This document shows, in pieces, positions 9,721-18,439 of a stretch of 64,000 bases of DNA; within the stretch, counting starts at the first letter, position 1; every line of letters starts with the position of its first letter. Source of the DNA: Methyloversatilis discipulorum (GTDB lineage Bacteria > Pseudomonadota > Gammaproteobacteria > Burkholderiales > Rhodocyclaceae); assembly GCF_000527135.1 (NCBI RefSeq), contig NZ_AZUP01000001.1, forward strand, positions 3,286,001 through 3,350,000, given 5' to 3'. Below the pieces are notes generated by a model. That model saw only the letters and a program-made list of their open reading frames with translations, did no database searches and was not told where the DNA came from. A program made the position numbers and the translations under genes.

Positions 9721-10857
9721 TCAGAGACCCAGCCAGAGCCGGATCGTGTCCCAGATGCGGCGGAAGAAACCGCCTTCGTCGATAGCGACCTTGGCCACCA
9801 GCGGATATTCGCCGGCCGGCTTGCCGTCGATCGCCACCTTCAGCGTACCGAGCTGCTGGCCGACGGCGATTGGCGCGATCACCGGCGTGGTGATGACGAT
9901 CTCCCGCGTCACCTTGCCGGCCTGGCCGCGCGGCACGGTGACCACCGCGTCCTCGGCGGCGCCGACCTGCACGCTGGCGGCCGCGCCCTTGTAGACGGCA
10001 GGCGTGGCCAGCACTTCCTCGGCGCTGGCGAGACGGGCGTTCTCCCAGGCGTTGAAGCCGTAGTTCAGCAGTGTGGCCGACGATTCAATGCGGCCTTTTT
10101 CGTTCGGCGCGCCGAGCAGTACCGACACGACGCGGCGGTCTTCGCGCTTGGCCGACGACACCAGGCACCAGCCGGCCGCATCGGTGTGGCCGGTCTTCAT
10201 GCCGTCCACGCTGCGGTCCATCGTCAGCAGGCGGTTGCGGTTGCCTTGCTTGATACCGTTGTAGGTGTAGTCCAGCGTCGAGTACAGCGGGTAGTACTCG
10301 GGGAAGTCGTGGATCAGCGCGCGCGCCAGGATGGCCAGATCGCGTGCCGTCGTGTAGTGGCCGTCCTCGGTCAGGCCGGTCGAGTTACGGAACTGCGTGC
10401 CCGACATGCCCAGCCGCTTCGCCTCGGCATTCATCATCTGGGCGAAGGCGGCTTCCGAACCGGCGATCGCCTCGGCCAGTGCAACGCAGGCGTCATTGCC
10501 GGACTGGATGATCATGCCGCGGATCAGTTCGTCGACGGTGACCGGCTTGTCCGGAGCGATGAACATCTTGGAGCCGCCGGTCTTCCACGCGGCGACGCTG
10601 ACCGGCACCGCCTGGTTGGGCTTCAACTGCCCGCTCTTGAGCGACTTGAAGGTCAGGTAGGCGGTCATCAGCTTGGTCAGCGACGCTGGTTCGACCTTGT
10701 CGTCCGGGCGCGACTGCGCCAGCACGGCGCCCGATTCGTGGTCGATCAGCAGCCAGGCCTTGGCGTCGGGCTGGGGTGGCGGGATCAGGTCGGCGGAAGC
10801 GGCGAACGGAAGTGCGGCGGACACGAGAAGCGCGGTGCAGCGCAACAGCTTGAGCAT
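9721..10857 (-). CDS. dacA: D-alanyl-D-alanine carboxypeptidase (penicillin-binding protein 5/6 family)
   Basis: A 378-residue periplasmic serine peptidase that trims the terminal D-alanine from peptidoglycan stem peptides. A signal peptide covers residues 1-22. The catalytic motifs are SLTK at 59-62, SGN at 119-121 and KTG at 222-224. The C-terminus has the beta-rich stalk domain and an amphipathic anchor ending WDTIRLWLGL, typical of PBP5-type enzymes held on the outer face of the inner membrane. The symbol is given by family and by its position next to DUF493-lipB-lipA, as in enterobacteria; a dacC label would be equally defensible. It is divergent from the metal-efflux operon. Confidence 0.95.
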   Translation of the reverse strand: MLKLLRCTALLVSAALPFAASADLIPPPQPDAKAWLLIDHESGAVLAQSRPDDKVEPASLTKLMTAYLTFKSLKSGQLKPNQAVPVSVAAWKTGGSKMFIAPDKPVTVDELIRGMIIQSGNDACVALAEAIAGSEAAFAQMMNAEAKRLGMSGTQFRNSTGLTEDGHYTTARDLAILARALIHDFPEYYPLYSTLDYTYNGIKQGNRNRLLTMDRSVDGMKTGHTDAAGWCLVSSAKREDRRVVSVLLGAPNEKGRIESSATLLNYGFNAWENARLASAEEVLATPAVYKGAAASVQVGAAEDAVVTVPRGQAGKVTREIVITTPVIAPIAVGQQLGTLKVAIDGKPAGEYPLVAKVAIDEGGFFRRIWDTIRLWLGL

Positions 10858-11015
10858 GAAAGTTACCGGTGGTCAGAACAGCGTGCGCAGTCTACCAAAG
10901 CAGGGGCGGCCACCGGCATGGAAGCTGCTTCGTGATGTTTCATGTTGCACCGCGAGTTGAAACAGTGGTTTCATGAAAGGGAACTTAAATTCTGTGCCGC
11001 GCGTCCGAACGCCTC

Positions 11016-11339
11016 ATGAGTTCCGCCAGAGCCTTCCTGTTGATCGGTGTCCTGCTGTTTGCGCTGTCTGCCCTATGGGCCGGGCAGCGTGCGCTCGCCG
11101 ATGCACCGGAACAGTGCGTGAGCTGTGCGTCTTTCGAATTTCCCGACGCGACCCCGACCGATGCCTACGGTGCGCTGATGCACCGTCTGGACCTGGCGGG
11201 CGATCCGCCGGACCCCTTCGTCGCCGAAGTGCCGCAGCGCGCGCGCGGTCAGGCGCGCCCCGAACAGATCGCCTCTGCCCTCGTCCTGCAGGACCCCGAG
11301 CCCGACCGGGTTCCGTTGCGCCCGCCCAGGCTGGGCTGA
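11016..11339 (+). CDS. Small secreted or membrane-anchored protein with a CxxC motif, upstream of the metal-efflux genes
   Basis: A 107-residue protein I do not recognise. Residues 1-28 form a signal peptide or anchor (FLLIGVLLFALSALWA followed by ALADA). The mature part is short, proline-rich and acidic, with only two cysteines, in the pattern EQCVSCASF just after the predicted cleavage site. Leader-like small proteins in this position are common in czc/cus operons. It precedes the TolC-like gene by 118 bases in the same direction, so a periplasmic metal-binding or accessory role is plausible but unproven. Just upstream, GTTTCATG occurs at 10937-10944 and again at 10968-10975, the second inside the palindrome TTTCATGAAA, a possible operator. 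Confidence 0.65.
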   Translation: MSSARAFLLIGVLLFALSALWAGQRALADAPEQCVSCASFEFPDATPTDAYGALMHRLDLAGDPPDPFVAEVPQRARGQARPEQIASALVLQDPEPDRVPLRPPRLG

Positions 11340-11457
11340 GGCGCGGCCGCCCGTCATCGCGGGCGCCGTCCATATCCGTTTCTTCACGACCTGCGCGGCA
11401 TGCCGTGCGCGCAGGCGTGTTCGCCTGTTTCATCGTTCCCGTCAGGGCATCAGACTC

Positions 11458-12681
11458 ATGAAAACAAAAGCCATCGCCCTTCTGGCCGCCCTCGGCCTGT
11501 GTGCGCACGCGGCAGGGGCCGCCGAGCGCTACACCCTGGGCCAGCTGCAGACGCTGGCCCTGCAGTCCAACGCATCGCTCGGCGCCGCACGTGCCGACGT
11601 CGATGTCAGCCGCGCCGACACCTTGACCGCCCGCGCCTATCCGAATCCGGAACTCGAAGTGATGGGCGGTGACCGCAATTCGCGCGGTCCCAATCTGGCG
11701 CCGGGTTCGCTCGGTTCGATCACGCTGTCGCAGCGCTTCGACTACCCGTCGCAGCGCGACGCCCGCCTGCGCGTGGCCGAAGCGGGCATCTCGTCGGCCA
11801 TGTCGGGTGCCCAGGCATACGAGGTGGATCTGCTGACCCGCCTCAAGCAGAGCTTCTATGCAGTCATTCGCCACGAGCGCGAACTGGGCGCCGCTCGCGA
11901 GGACCTCGAACTGGCCAAGGCCATCCGCAACCGTGTCGAGGTGCGGGTCAATACCGGGGAAGCACCGCGCTACGAACTGATCCGCGCCGATACCGAACTG
12001 CTGAGCGCGCAGAAGAACGCCGACGCGGCTGAGCTGCGCATTGCGCAGTCCAAGGCGCGGCTGCGCGGACTGGTCGGCGGCGTGCTGCCGCTCGACTACG
12101 AACTGCAGGGCGACCTGGTGAACGACGTCGAGCTGCCGCCGCTGGAAAAGCTGCGCGAGGACATGCTGACGCGCAATCCGGAGATCGCCCGTCTGCGCGC
12201 CGAGATCGAGCGCGCGAAGGAACAGATCGAACTGGAGAAACTGCGCCGCATGCCGGAGCTGTCGTTCAAGCTCGGTCGTGATCAGGATCCGGAATACGAA
12301 GCCAACCGCATCGGCGTCGCCGTCAGCATTCCGCTGTTCGACCGCCGCCAGGGACAGATCGCCCAGGCCAGCGCGATCGGCGAACGCAATCGGATGGCAC
12401 TCGAAGGGCGCATGTTCGAACTGCAGCAGCAGCTTGACGCCGCCTACCGGCAGTACGACCTGTCGCGCACCCAGGTGTCGGCACTGGAGAGCGGCATCGT
12501 GCGCCAGGCCGAGGCGGCGCTGAAGGTGGCCGAGGCGGCTTACAAGTTCGGCGAGCGCGGCATCCTCGAAGTGCTGGATGCGCAGCGCACCTTCCGCGCC
12601 GTCCGCAACGAGCTGATCAGCGCCCGCTACGAACTGATCAATGCCGTCGCCGAAATCGAACGCCTTGGCGCCCTGCGCTGA
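11458..12681 (+). CDS. czcC: Outer membrane efflux channel, TolC/CzcC family
   Basis: A 407-residue TolC-type protein with a signal peptide (residues 1-22, cleavage after AAGA) and two outer-membrane-efflux repeats rich in long amphipathic helices. It would form the trimeric exit duct for the adaptor and pump encoded next. It is 42 bases upstream of the adaptor lipoprotein gene, and together they form a standard CBA-type heavy-metal efflux operon. The czc symbol follows the pump, which looks closer to CzcA than to CusA. The exact metal is not proven. Confidence 0.88.
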   Translation: MKTKAIALLAALGLCAHAAGAAERYTLGQLQTLALQSNASLGAARADVDVSRADTLTARAYPNPELEVMGGDRNSRGPNLAPGSLGSITLSQRFDYPSQRDARLRVAEAGISSAMSGAQAYEVDLLTRLKQSFYAVIRHERELGAAREDLELAKAIRNRVEVRVNTGEAPRYELIRADTELLSAQKNADAAELRIAQSKARLRGLVGGVLPLDYELQGDLVNDVELPPLEKLREDMLTRNPEIARLRAEIERAKEQIELEKLRRMPELSFKLGRDQDPEYEANRIGVAVSIPLFDRRQGQIAQASAIGERNRMALEGRMFELQQQLDAAYRQYDLSRTQVSALESGIVRQAEAALKVAEAAYKFGERGILEVLDAQRTFRAVRNELISARYELINAVAEIERLGALR

Positions 12682-12723
12682 TCCGGCTCACGCACAACGA
12701 ATTCATCCACATTCCGATCCGTC

Positions 12724-13881
12724 ATGAAACTTATCCAACGTCCCCTGCTGTGCGCCGGACTGCTCGGCGCTTCCCTTCTGCTCGGCGCCTGCTCCGAAGA
12801 ATCCGATACCGCGGCACCGACGGCCGCCGCGGCGCCGGTCGACCCCAATCTGGTCCAGGCCGGTGACAACCTCGGCAACATCATCAAGCTCGGCACGGTC
12901 AGCCGCATGGAGCTGTCGGACACGCTGCGCGTGGCCGGCCAGGTCGATTTCGACGAACAGCGCGTGACCCGCATCGGCGCCACGGTGACCGGCCGGGTGA
13001 CCGAACTGACCGCCATGCTGGGCCAGCAGGTGAAGGTGGGCGACACGCTGGCGGTGCTCAACAGCACCGAGCTGGGTGCCGCCCAGCTCGCCTACATGAA
13101 GGCGCGTGCGCAGGCGCAGCTGAACGAACGCAATGTCGAGCGCGCGCAGCAGCTGTTCGCCGCCGACGTGATCGGCAGCGCCGAACTGCAGCGCCGCGAG
13201 AGCGAACTGTCGATTTCGCGCGCCGAAATGCGCGCCGCCGCCGACCAGTTGCGCGTGCTCGGCGTGTCGTCGAAGTCGCTGGAGAAGCTCACGTCGACCG
13301 GGGCCATCAATTCGGTGTCGCCGGTGGTGGCGACGATGGCCGGCACCGTGGTCGAACGCCTGGTCGCCCAGGGTCAGGTGGTGCAGCCGAGCGAGGTCAT
13401 GTTCACGGTGGCCGACCTGTCGCGCGTCTGGGTCGAGGCGGAAGTGCCTGAACAGCAGGCCGCTGCGGTGCGGCCGGGCCAGACCATCCAGGTCGAGATC
13501 CCGGCGCTCGGCCAGCAGCTGACGGCCAAGCTCATCTTCATCGCCGACACCGTCAATCCGATGACGCGGACCATCATGGTGCGCAGCGAGCTGGACAACA
13601 GCGACCGTTCGCTGAAGCCGGCGATGCTGGCGACGGTGCTGATCCAGGGACGGCCGACCGCGCGTCTGGTCGTGCCCGACACCGCCATCGTGCGCGAGAA
13701 CAACAAGGACTATCTGTTCGTTGAGGTCGGTCCGCAGCAGTTCAAGCTGACCGAAGTCGCGCTCGGCCCGGCGATCGGCACCATGCGGCCGGTGCTGGGC
13801 GGCGTGGCCGAAGGCACGAAGGTGGTGACCGAGGGCGCCTTTCATCTGAACAACGAGCGCAAGCGCAAGGAACTCGAATGA
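12724..13881 (+). CDS. czcB: RND efflux periplasmic adaptor lipoprotein (CzcB/CusB-like)
   Basis: A 385-residue membrane fusion protein. The N-terminus has a lipobox LLGAC with C23 as the predicted lipidated residue. The body shows the usual lipoyl half-motifs flanking a helical hairpin (about 110-185), then the beta-barrel and membrane-proximal domains (LSRVWVEAEVPEQ, DTVNPMTRTIMVRSELDN). No histidine-rich N-terminal metal-binding stretch is seen. It bridges the inner-membrane pump and the TolC-like channel. It lies between them in the operon with 48 bases to the pump gene. Confidence 0.92.
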   Translation: MKLIQRPLLCAGLLGASLLLGACSEESDTAAPTAAAAPVDPNLVQAGDNLGNIIKLGTVSRMELSDTLRVAGQVDFDEQRVTRIGATVTGRVTELTAMLGQQVKVGDTLAVLNSTELGAAQLAYMKARAQAQLNERNVERAQQLFAADVIGSAELQRRESELSISRAEMRAAADQLRVLGVSSKSLEKLTSTGAINSVSPVVATMAGTVVERLVAQGQVVQPSEVMFTVADLSRVWVEAEVPEQQAAAVRPGQTIQVEIPALGQQLTAKLIFIADTVNPMTRTIMVRSELDNSDRSLKPAMLATVLIQGRPTARLVVPDTAIVRENNKDYLFVEVGPQQFKLTEVALGPAIGTMRPVLGGVAEGTKVVTEGAFHLNNERKRKELE

Positions 13882-13929
13882 GAACCGCACGACTTCGCGC
13901 CAACGCTGAACGGATGAACTGGAGACGCC

Positions 13930-16900
13930 ATGATTGAATCCCTCGTGCGCGGGGCGCTCAAACAGCGCCTCGTCATCGTCGTCGTCGCGCTGTGTCTGCT
14001 GGCCTTCGGCCTCGACGCGGCGCGCAAGCTGTCGGTGGATGCCTTCCCCGACGTGACCAACGTGCAGGTGCAGATCGCCACCGACGCCACCGGCCGTTCG
14101 CCGGAGGAGGTCGAGCGCTTCATCACCGTGCCGATCGAAATCGGCATGACCGGTCTGCCCGGCCTGACCGAAATGCGCTCGCTGAACAAGCCGGGCCTGT
14201 CGCTGATCACGCTCGTGTTCACCGACAAGACCGACGTCTATTTCGCGCGCCAGCTGGTGATGGAACGGCTGCTCGAAGTGCGTGACCGCATGCCGTCCGG
14301 CGTGGTGCCGGTGCTCGGCCCGGTGTCCACCGGTCTGGGCGAGGTCTATCAGTACACGCTGGTGCGTCCGGACGACGGCGAGCGCGAGCTGACGCAGGCC
14401 GAACTGACCGAGCGCCGCACCATCCAGGACTGGGTGGTGCGTCCGCTGCTGCGCTCGACGCGCGGCGTGGCGGAAATCAACTCGCAGGGCGGCTACCAGA
14501 AGCAGTACAAGGTGCTGGTCAATCCGGATCGTCTGCGTCACTACCAGCTCACGGTCAAGGACGTGTACGAGGCCCTGGCGCGCAACAACGCCAATGCCGG
14601 TGGCGGCGTGCTGCCGCAGAACGCGGAGCAGTACCTGATCCGCGGCGTTGGTCTGGTGAAGGATCTGGACGACATCCGCCTCATCGTCGTCAAGGAGATC
14701 AACGGTACGCCGGTGTTCATCCGCGACGTCGCCGAGGTGGCCTTCGGTCACGCGGTACGCGTCGGCGCGGTGGTGAAGAACGGCACCACCGAAGCGGTCG
14801 GCGGCGTCGTCATGATGATGGCCGGCGGCAACGCCAAGGCCGTGGTGTCGGACATCAAGAAGAAGGTGGCCGACATCAACGACAACAACATGCTGCCCGG
14901 CGGCCTGAAGATCGAGCCCTACTACGACCGCTCGGAACTGGTCGATGCGGCGCTGGCCACGGTGATCAAGGTGCTGATCGAAGGTGTCATCTTCGTCGTC
15001 ATCGTGCTCTACCTCTTCCTCGGCGACCTGCGTTCGTCGGTCATCGTGATCGCCACGCTGGTGGTGACGCCGCTGGTCACCTTCATGGCGATGAACCAGC
15101 TCGGGCTGTCGGCCAACCTGATGTCGCTGGGCGGTCTGGCCATCGCCATCGGTCTGATGGTGGACGGTTCGGTGGTGGTGGTCGAGAACGCCTTCGAGCG
15201 CCTCGGCCACGCGAAGGAGGAAGGCGAAAGCCGCATCCGCGTCATCCTGTCGGCGGTGATGGAGGTGGCGACACCGGTCATCTTCGGCATCGGCATCATC
15301 ATTCTGGTGTTCCTGCCGCTGATGACGCTGCAGGGCATGGAAGGCAAGATGTTCGCGCCGCTGGCCTATACCATCGCCATCGCGCTGTTCGTGTCGCTGG
15401 TGCTGTCGCTGACGCTGACGCCGGTGCTGTCCAGCTATCTGCTCAAGGGCGGTGCCGATCACGACACCTGGCTCATCCGCATGATGAAGAAGCCGTATGT
15501 GCCGATGCTCGAGTGGGCGGTCGCCAACAGCAAGAAGACGGTGTCGCTGGCAGTGGCGGCCTTCATCGGCGCAATCCTGCTGCTGCCCTTCCTCGGTACC
15601 GCCTTCATTCCGGAAATGAAGGAAGGTTCGGTGGTGCCGGCGATGGACCGCGTGCCCAACATTTCGCTGCAGGAATCGCTGCGCATGGAGCGCGAGGCGA
15701 TGCGCCTGGTGATGGAAGTGCCGGGTGTGAAGTCCGCGGTGTCCGGTGTCGGTCGCGGCGAGTCGCCGGCCGATCCGCAGTCGCAGAACGAGTCGACGCC
15801 CATCGTGTCGCTGAAGCCGCGTGACGAGTGGCCAGAGGGCTGGACGCAGGAAACCATCCAGGAGCAGATCCGCGAGAAGCTGAAGGCGCTGCCCGGGGTG
15901 AACATCATCATGGCGCAGCCGATTTCCGACCGCGTGGACGAGATGGTGACCGGCGTACGCGCCGACGTCGCGGTGAAGATTTTCGGTGACGACCTCGACC
16001 TGCTGAAGTCGAAGGCTGACGAGATCGCGCGCGTGGCGCGCGGTGTGCAGGGCGCGAGCGAAATCAAGATCGAACGCGTGACCGGCCAGCAGTATCTGAC
16101 GGTCGAGATCGACCGCCCGACCATCGCTCGCTACGGCCTCAATGTGGGCGACGTGAACGACCTGATCGAAGCGGCCATCGGCGGCCGTCACGTGACCGAC
16201 GTGTTCGAGGGCGAGCGGCGTTTTGCCGCGGTGGTGCGTCTGCCGGAGCGCTTCCGCGACAACATCGAGGCCATCCGCAACATGCTGGTGCCGACGCCGG
16301 AGGGCGCAGCCATCCCGCTGTCCAGCCTGGCGACCATCGACGTACGCGATGGCCCGGCGCAGATTTCGCGCGAAACCGGCAAGCGCCGCATTGTCATCGG
16401 CATCAACGTGGCCAACCGCGACCTCGGCGGTTTCGTGGCCGAACTGCAGCAGAAGGTGAAGGACCAGGTGCAGCTGCCGGAGGCCTACTACTTCGAATGG
16501 GGCGGCCAGTTCCAGAACATGGAACGCGCGCTCGGCCACCTGTCGGTCATCGTGCCGATCACCGTGGCGGCCATCTTCTTCCTGCTCTTCCTGCTGTTCG
16601 GGTCCTTGCGTTTCGCCACCCTCATCATCACCGTGCTGCCCTTTGCCTCGATCGGCGGCGTGATCGGCCTGTTCGTCAGCGGCGAGTACCTGTCGGTGCC
16701 GGCGTCGGTGGGCTTCATCGCGCTGTGGGGTATCGCGACGCTGAACGGCGTGGTACTGGTGTCCTACATCCGCGGTCTGCGCAACGAGGGCATGGAGCTG
16801 ATGCAGGCGGTGGTGCAGGGCGCCAAGATGCGCTTCCGGCCGGTCATGATGACGGCCACCGTTGCACTGCTTGGCCTGGTGCCCTTCCTGTTCGCCACCG

Positions 16901-17031
16901 GTCCCGGCTCCGAAGTCCAGCGTCCGCTGGCCATCGTGGTGATCGGCGGTCTGATCACCTGCACGCTGCTTACGCTGGTGGTGGTACCGGCGCTGTACAC
17001 CTGGTTCGACGACAAGCCGTTTGAAGCTTGA
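13930..17031 (+). CDS. czcA: Heavy-metal efflux RND pump, CzcA family
   Basis: A 1033-residue proton-driven inner-membrane pump with the RND 12-helix plan: one helix near residues 12-30, a large periplasmic loop, a bundle near 340-510, a second loop, and a final bundle near 860-1020. The TM4 region reads GLMVDGSVVVVENAFERL with the proton-relay aspartate present. The pattern QPISDRVDEMVTGVRADVAVKIFG in the second porter half resembles CzcA/CnrA proteins rather than CusA, whose copper-binding methionine at RIDM is not conserved. Divalent cation export (Zn, Co, Cd or Ni) is therefore more likely than copper, but this is inference. The next gene in the operon encodes a PII-like protein. Confidence 0.95.
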   Translation: MIESLVRGALKQRLVIVVVALCLLAFGLDAARKLSVDAFPDVTNVQVQIATDATGRSPEEVERFITVPIEIGMTGLPGLTEMRSLNKPGLSLITLVFTDKTDVYFARQLVMERLLEVRDRMPSGVVPVLGPVSTGLGEVYQYTLVRPDDGERELTQAELTERRTIQDWVVRPLLRSTRGVAEINSQGGYQKQYKVLVNPDRLRHYQLTVKDVYEALARNNANAGGGVLPQNAEQYLIRGVGLVKDLDDIRLIVVKEINGTPVFIRDVAEVAFGHAVRVGAVVKNGTTEAVGGVVMMMAGGNAKAVVSDIKKKVADINDNNMLPGGLKIEPYYDRSELVDAALATVIKVLIEGVIFVVIVLYLFLGDLRSSVIVIATLVVTPLVTFMAMNQLGLSANLMSLGGLAIAIGLMVDGSVVVVENAFERLGHAKEEGESRIRVILSAVMEVATPVIFGIGIIILVFLPLMTLQGMEGKMFAPLAYTIAIALFVSLVLSLTLTPVLSSYLLKGGADHDTWLIRMMKKPYVPMLEWAVANSKKTVSLAVAAFIGAILLLPFLGTAFIPEMKEGSVVPAMDRVPNISLQESLRMEREAMRLVMEVPGVKSAVSGVGRGESPADPQSQNESTPIVSLKPRDEWPEGWTQETIQEQIREKLKALPGVNIIMAQPISDRVDEMVTGVRADVAVKIFGDDLDLLKSKADEIARVARGVQGASEIKIERVTGQQYLTVEIDRPTIARYGLNVGDVNDLIEAAIGGRHVTDVFEGERRFAAVVRLPERFRDNIEAIRNMLVPTPEGAAIPLSSLATIDVRDGPAQISRETGKRRIVIGINVANRDLGGFVAELQQKVKDQVQLPEAYYFEWGGQFQNMERALGHLSVIVPITVAAIFFLLFLLFGSLRFATLIITVLPFASIGGVIGLFVSGEYLSVPASVGFIALWGIATLNGVVLVSYIRGLRNEGMELMQAVVQGAKMRFRPVMMTATVALLGLVPFLFATGPGSEVQRPLAIVVIGGLITCTLLTLVVVPALYTWFDDKPFEA

Positions 17032-17057
17032 GCGAACATCGAAGACGGAGAGACGAC

Positions 17058-17396
17058 ATGAAGGAAATTCGCGCCATCATCCGGCCGAACAAGCTGCCGA
17101 AACTGCGCACCGTATTGCGTGAAATGCCGGGCTTTCCGGGCATGACGGTGAGCAAGGTCGAGGGCTTCGGTGCGCCGAGCGAACACACGCCGCACAACAT
17201 CAAGGAGGAGCTGACGGACTACTCCGCCAAGGTGCGCATCGAAATCGTCGCGCCCGACGAGAAGGTCGACGACATCGTGCGTCGCATCATCAGCATTGCC
17301 TGCACCGGCCAGACCGGCGACGGTCTGGTCTGGGTGGTGCCGATCGACCGGGCGGTATTCATCAACAAGACCACCATCGGGTCGCCGCAGGGCTGA
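17058..17396 (+). CDS. PII-like signal protein linked to heavy-metal efflux (PII-NG type)
   Basis: A 112-residue PII superfamily protein. It keeps the family core: MKEIRAIIRPNKL, VSKVEGFG, the B-loop TGQTGDG at 83-89, and VVPIDRAVFI. The T-loop (about 38-55) differs strongly from GlnB/GlnK: position 51 is glutamate rather than the uridylylated tyrosine, and the loop contains HTPHN. The start is ATG 17058 after GGAGAG; the upstream in-frame TTG at 17028 overlaps the pump gene and adds a poor extension. A PII new-group found beside RND metal pumps has been described in the literature, and this gene fits that description. It may sense metal or nucleotide status for the pump rather than nitrogen. 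Confidence 0.9.
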   Translation: MKEIRAIIRPNKLPKLRTVLREMPGFPGMTVSKVEGFGAPSEHTPHNIKEELTDYSAKVRIEIVAPDEKVDDIVRRIISIACTGQTGDGLVWVVPIDRAVFINKTTIGSPQG

Positions 17397-17405
17397 TCCA
17401 ACCTG

Positions 17406-17437
17406 CGCCCGCGCCGCTTAAAGGCGCGGGCGTTCTT
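17406..17437 (+). terminator. Intrinsic terminator of the metal-efflux operon
   Basis: Perfect 10-bp GC stem (arms 17406-17415 and 17423-17432) with a 7-base loop, followed by TTCTT. It begins 9 bases after the PII-like gene and overlaps the last codons of the convergent oxidoreductase-like gene. Confidence 0.75.
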
Positions 17438-17615
17438 CCGGATGCCGCTGCAGCCAGGCTGCGTAGCGGCGTTCGTACTCCAGCTTTTCTTCCTGATAGA
17501 CGGTCCATACGCAGCGCTCGCAACCGGATTCGCAGCACTCGGAGTCCATCGGCATGGTGGGCGGAACGGGGGCGACATCCTCGTCGAGCGATGCAGCCGA
17601 CAGCATTTCGGTCAT
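17418..17615 (-). CDS. Small oxidoreductase-like domain protein
   Basis: A 65-residue protein whose centre reads SECCESGCERCVWTVYQEE, the cysteine-rich signature of the oxidoreductase-like family (CC-x2-GC-x2-CVW). The real function of the family is unknown. The four cysteines suggest metal or redox chemistry. ATG 17615 was chosen because it overlaps the stop of the upstream Hpt gene by four bases (ATGA), whereas the longer in-frame extension only re-reads the Hpt gene in another frame. It is probably translated with the Hpt protein. Confidence 0.85.
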   Translation of the reverse strand: MTEMLSAASLDEDVAPVPPTMPMDSECCESGCERCVWTVYQEEKLEYERRYAAWLQRHPEERPRL

Positions 17616-17974
17616 AGGCGGAAACGGGCGGTGATGAGACGGGCCGCATTGTCGTACTCGCTGTCGAGCTGCGCCAGTGCGATCGTTGCTGCGCTGCAAT
17701 CGGCGCCGCCCTCTCGCAGCGCGCATTCCAGCGCCTGGGCGCTCGCCGACAGGCTGGCCGCACCCACATTGCTGCAACTGCCTTTCAGCGCATGCGCGGC
17801 GCAGATGGCGTTACCGAGTTCGCCGTCGTGCATTGCCCGGCGCACGGTCTGCAGCGTGCGCGGCGTGTCGTTCAGCCAGGCACGCAGTACTTCGCCGATG
17901 ACTGGTCCGAGCATGTCCTGCAATTCGGCCAATCGTGCGTCGTCGAGTACCGGGGGGGCTGTGGTGGTCGGCAT
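17612..17974 (-). CDS. Stand-alone histidine phosphotransfer (Hpt) domain protein
   Basis: A 120-residue single-domain phosphorelay protein. The phospho-acceptor is H61 in AAHALKGSCSNVGA, with the glycine and lysine of the HxxKG motif conserved. It lacks any kinase or receiver domain and no partner kinase is adjacent. The start is placed at ATG 17974 (MPTTTAPPVL); an upstream start at 18016 adds 14 residues without a better ribosome-binding site. It overlaps the oxidoreductase-like gene by four bases. Partners must be encoded elsewhere; the hybrid kinase at 3236 already has its own Hpt. Confidence 0.88.
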   Translation of the reverse strand: MPTTTAPPVLDDARLAELQDMLGPVIGEVLRAWLNDTPRTLQTVRRAMHDGELGNAICAAHALKGSCSNVGAASLSASAQALECALREGGADCSAATIALAQLDSEYDNAARLITARFRL

Positions 17975-18052
17975 GATGTGCTGAGGGTGTCGTCGGGTGA
18001 ACAGTCGGTATCGCACACATCAACGACCGGCGCCGCCGCGCCTTGAGTGTCC

Positions 18053-18379
18053 TCAGCTTTCCCAGATCACCGGCTGTTTCGCCTTCAGCGAACGTTCGAG
18101 CTGTTCGATCAGCGGTGCGGCGCGTTGCGCCAGCGACACCGGCATCACCATGGCCGGCGGCTTTTCGTCGGCGCCGTCGTCGTCCTGCGGCTGGGCGCGC
18201 TCGGCGTCCCGGCTCGCGGCGGCGGCCTGTTTCAGCGCATCGATCGCGGCCGGCAGCTGCTCCAGCGTGATAATGCCCTTGGTGTCGAATGACTTGCCCA
18301 TCAGCGACAGCAGCTGCTTTGCGTTGTCGCCGAACATGAGGGTGTCGGCGGTTGCACGTGACTTGAAAGTGATGATCAT
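18053..18379 (-). CDS. DUF1840 family protein
   Basis: A 108-residue protein beginning MIITFKSRATADTLMFGDNA, the characteristic opening of DUF1840. It continues with a leucine-rich helix (LLSLMGKSFDTKGIITLEQL), an acidic and charged linker, and a C-terminal helix ending in KQPVIWES. The family is widespread in beta- and gammaproteobacteria and has no known function. It is divergent from the ROK kinase with 60 bases between starts, so the two share a promoter region. The same frame remains open far upstream only as antisense to the kinase. Confidence 0.88.
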   Translation of the reverse strand: MIITFKSRATADTLMFGDNAKQLLSLMGKSFDTKGIITLEQLPAAIDALKQAAAASRDAERAQPQDDDGADEKPPAMVMPVSLAQRAAPLIEQLERSLKAKQPVIWES

Positions 18380-18439
18380 GAGAGCGGGAATCCTGTTGAA
18401 GGCGAACGCGATTGTCGCGCGGAAAGCGGTGGCGGCGCC

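Noticed and set aside
12703..16539. A 1278-codon minus-strand open frame opposite the efflux adaptor and pump genes
   Set aside because: Its translation is an antisense shadow rich in H, R, Q and D with no domain. The plus-strand frames encode clear RND proteins.
13930..17031. CusA (copper/silver) assignment of the pump
   Set aside because: The CusA methionine position in the RIDM segment is not conserved and the segment matches CzcA/CnrA-type pumps better, so a divalent-metal pump is preferred.
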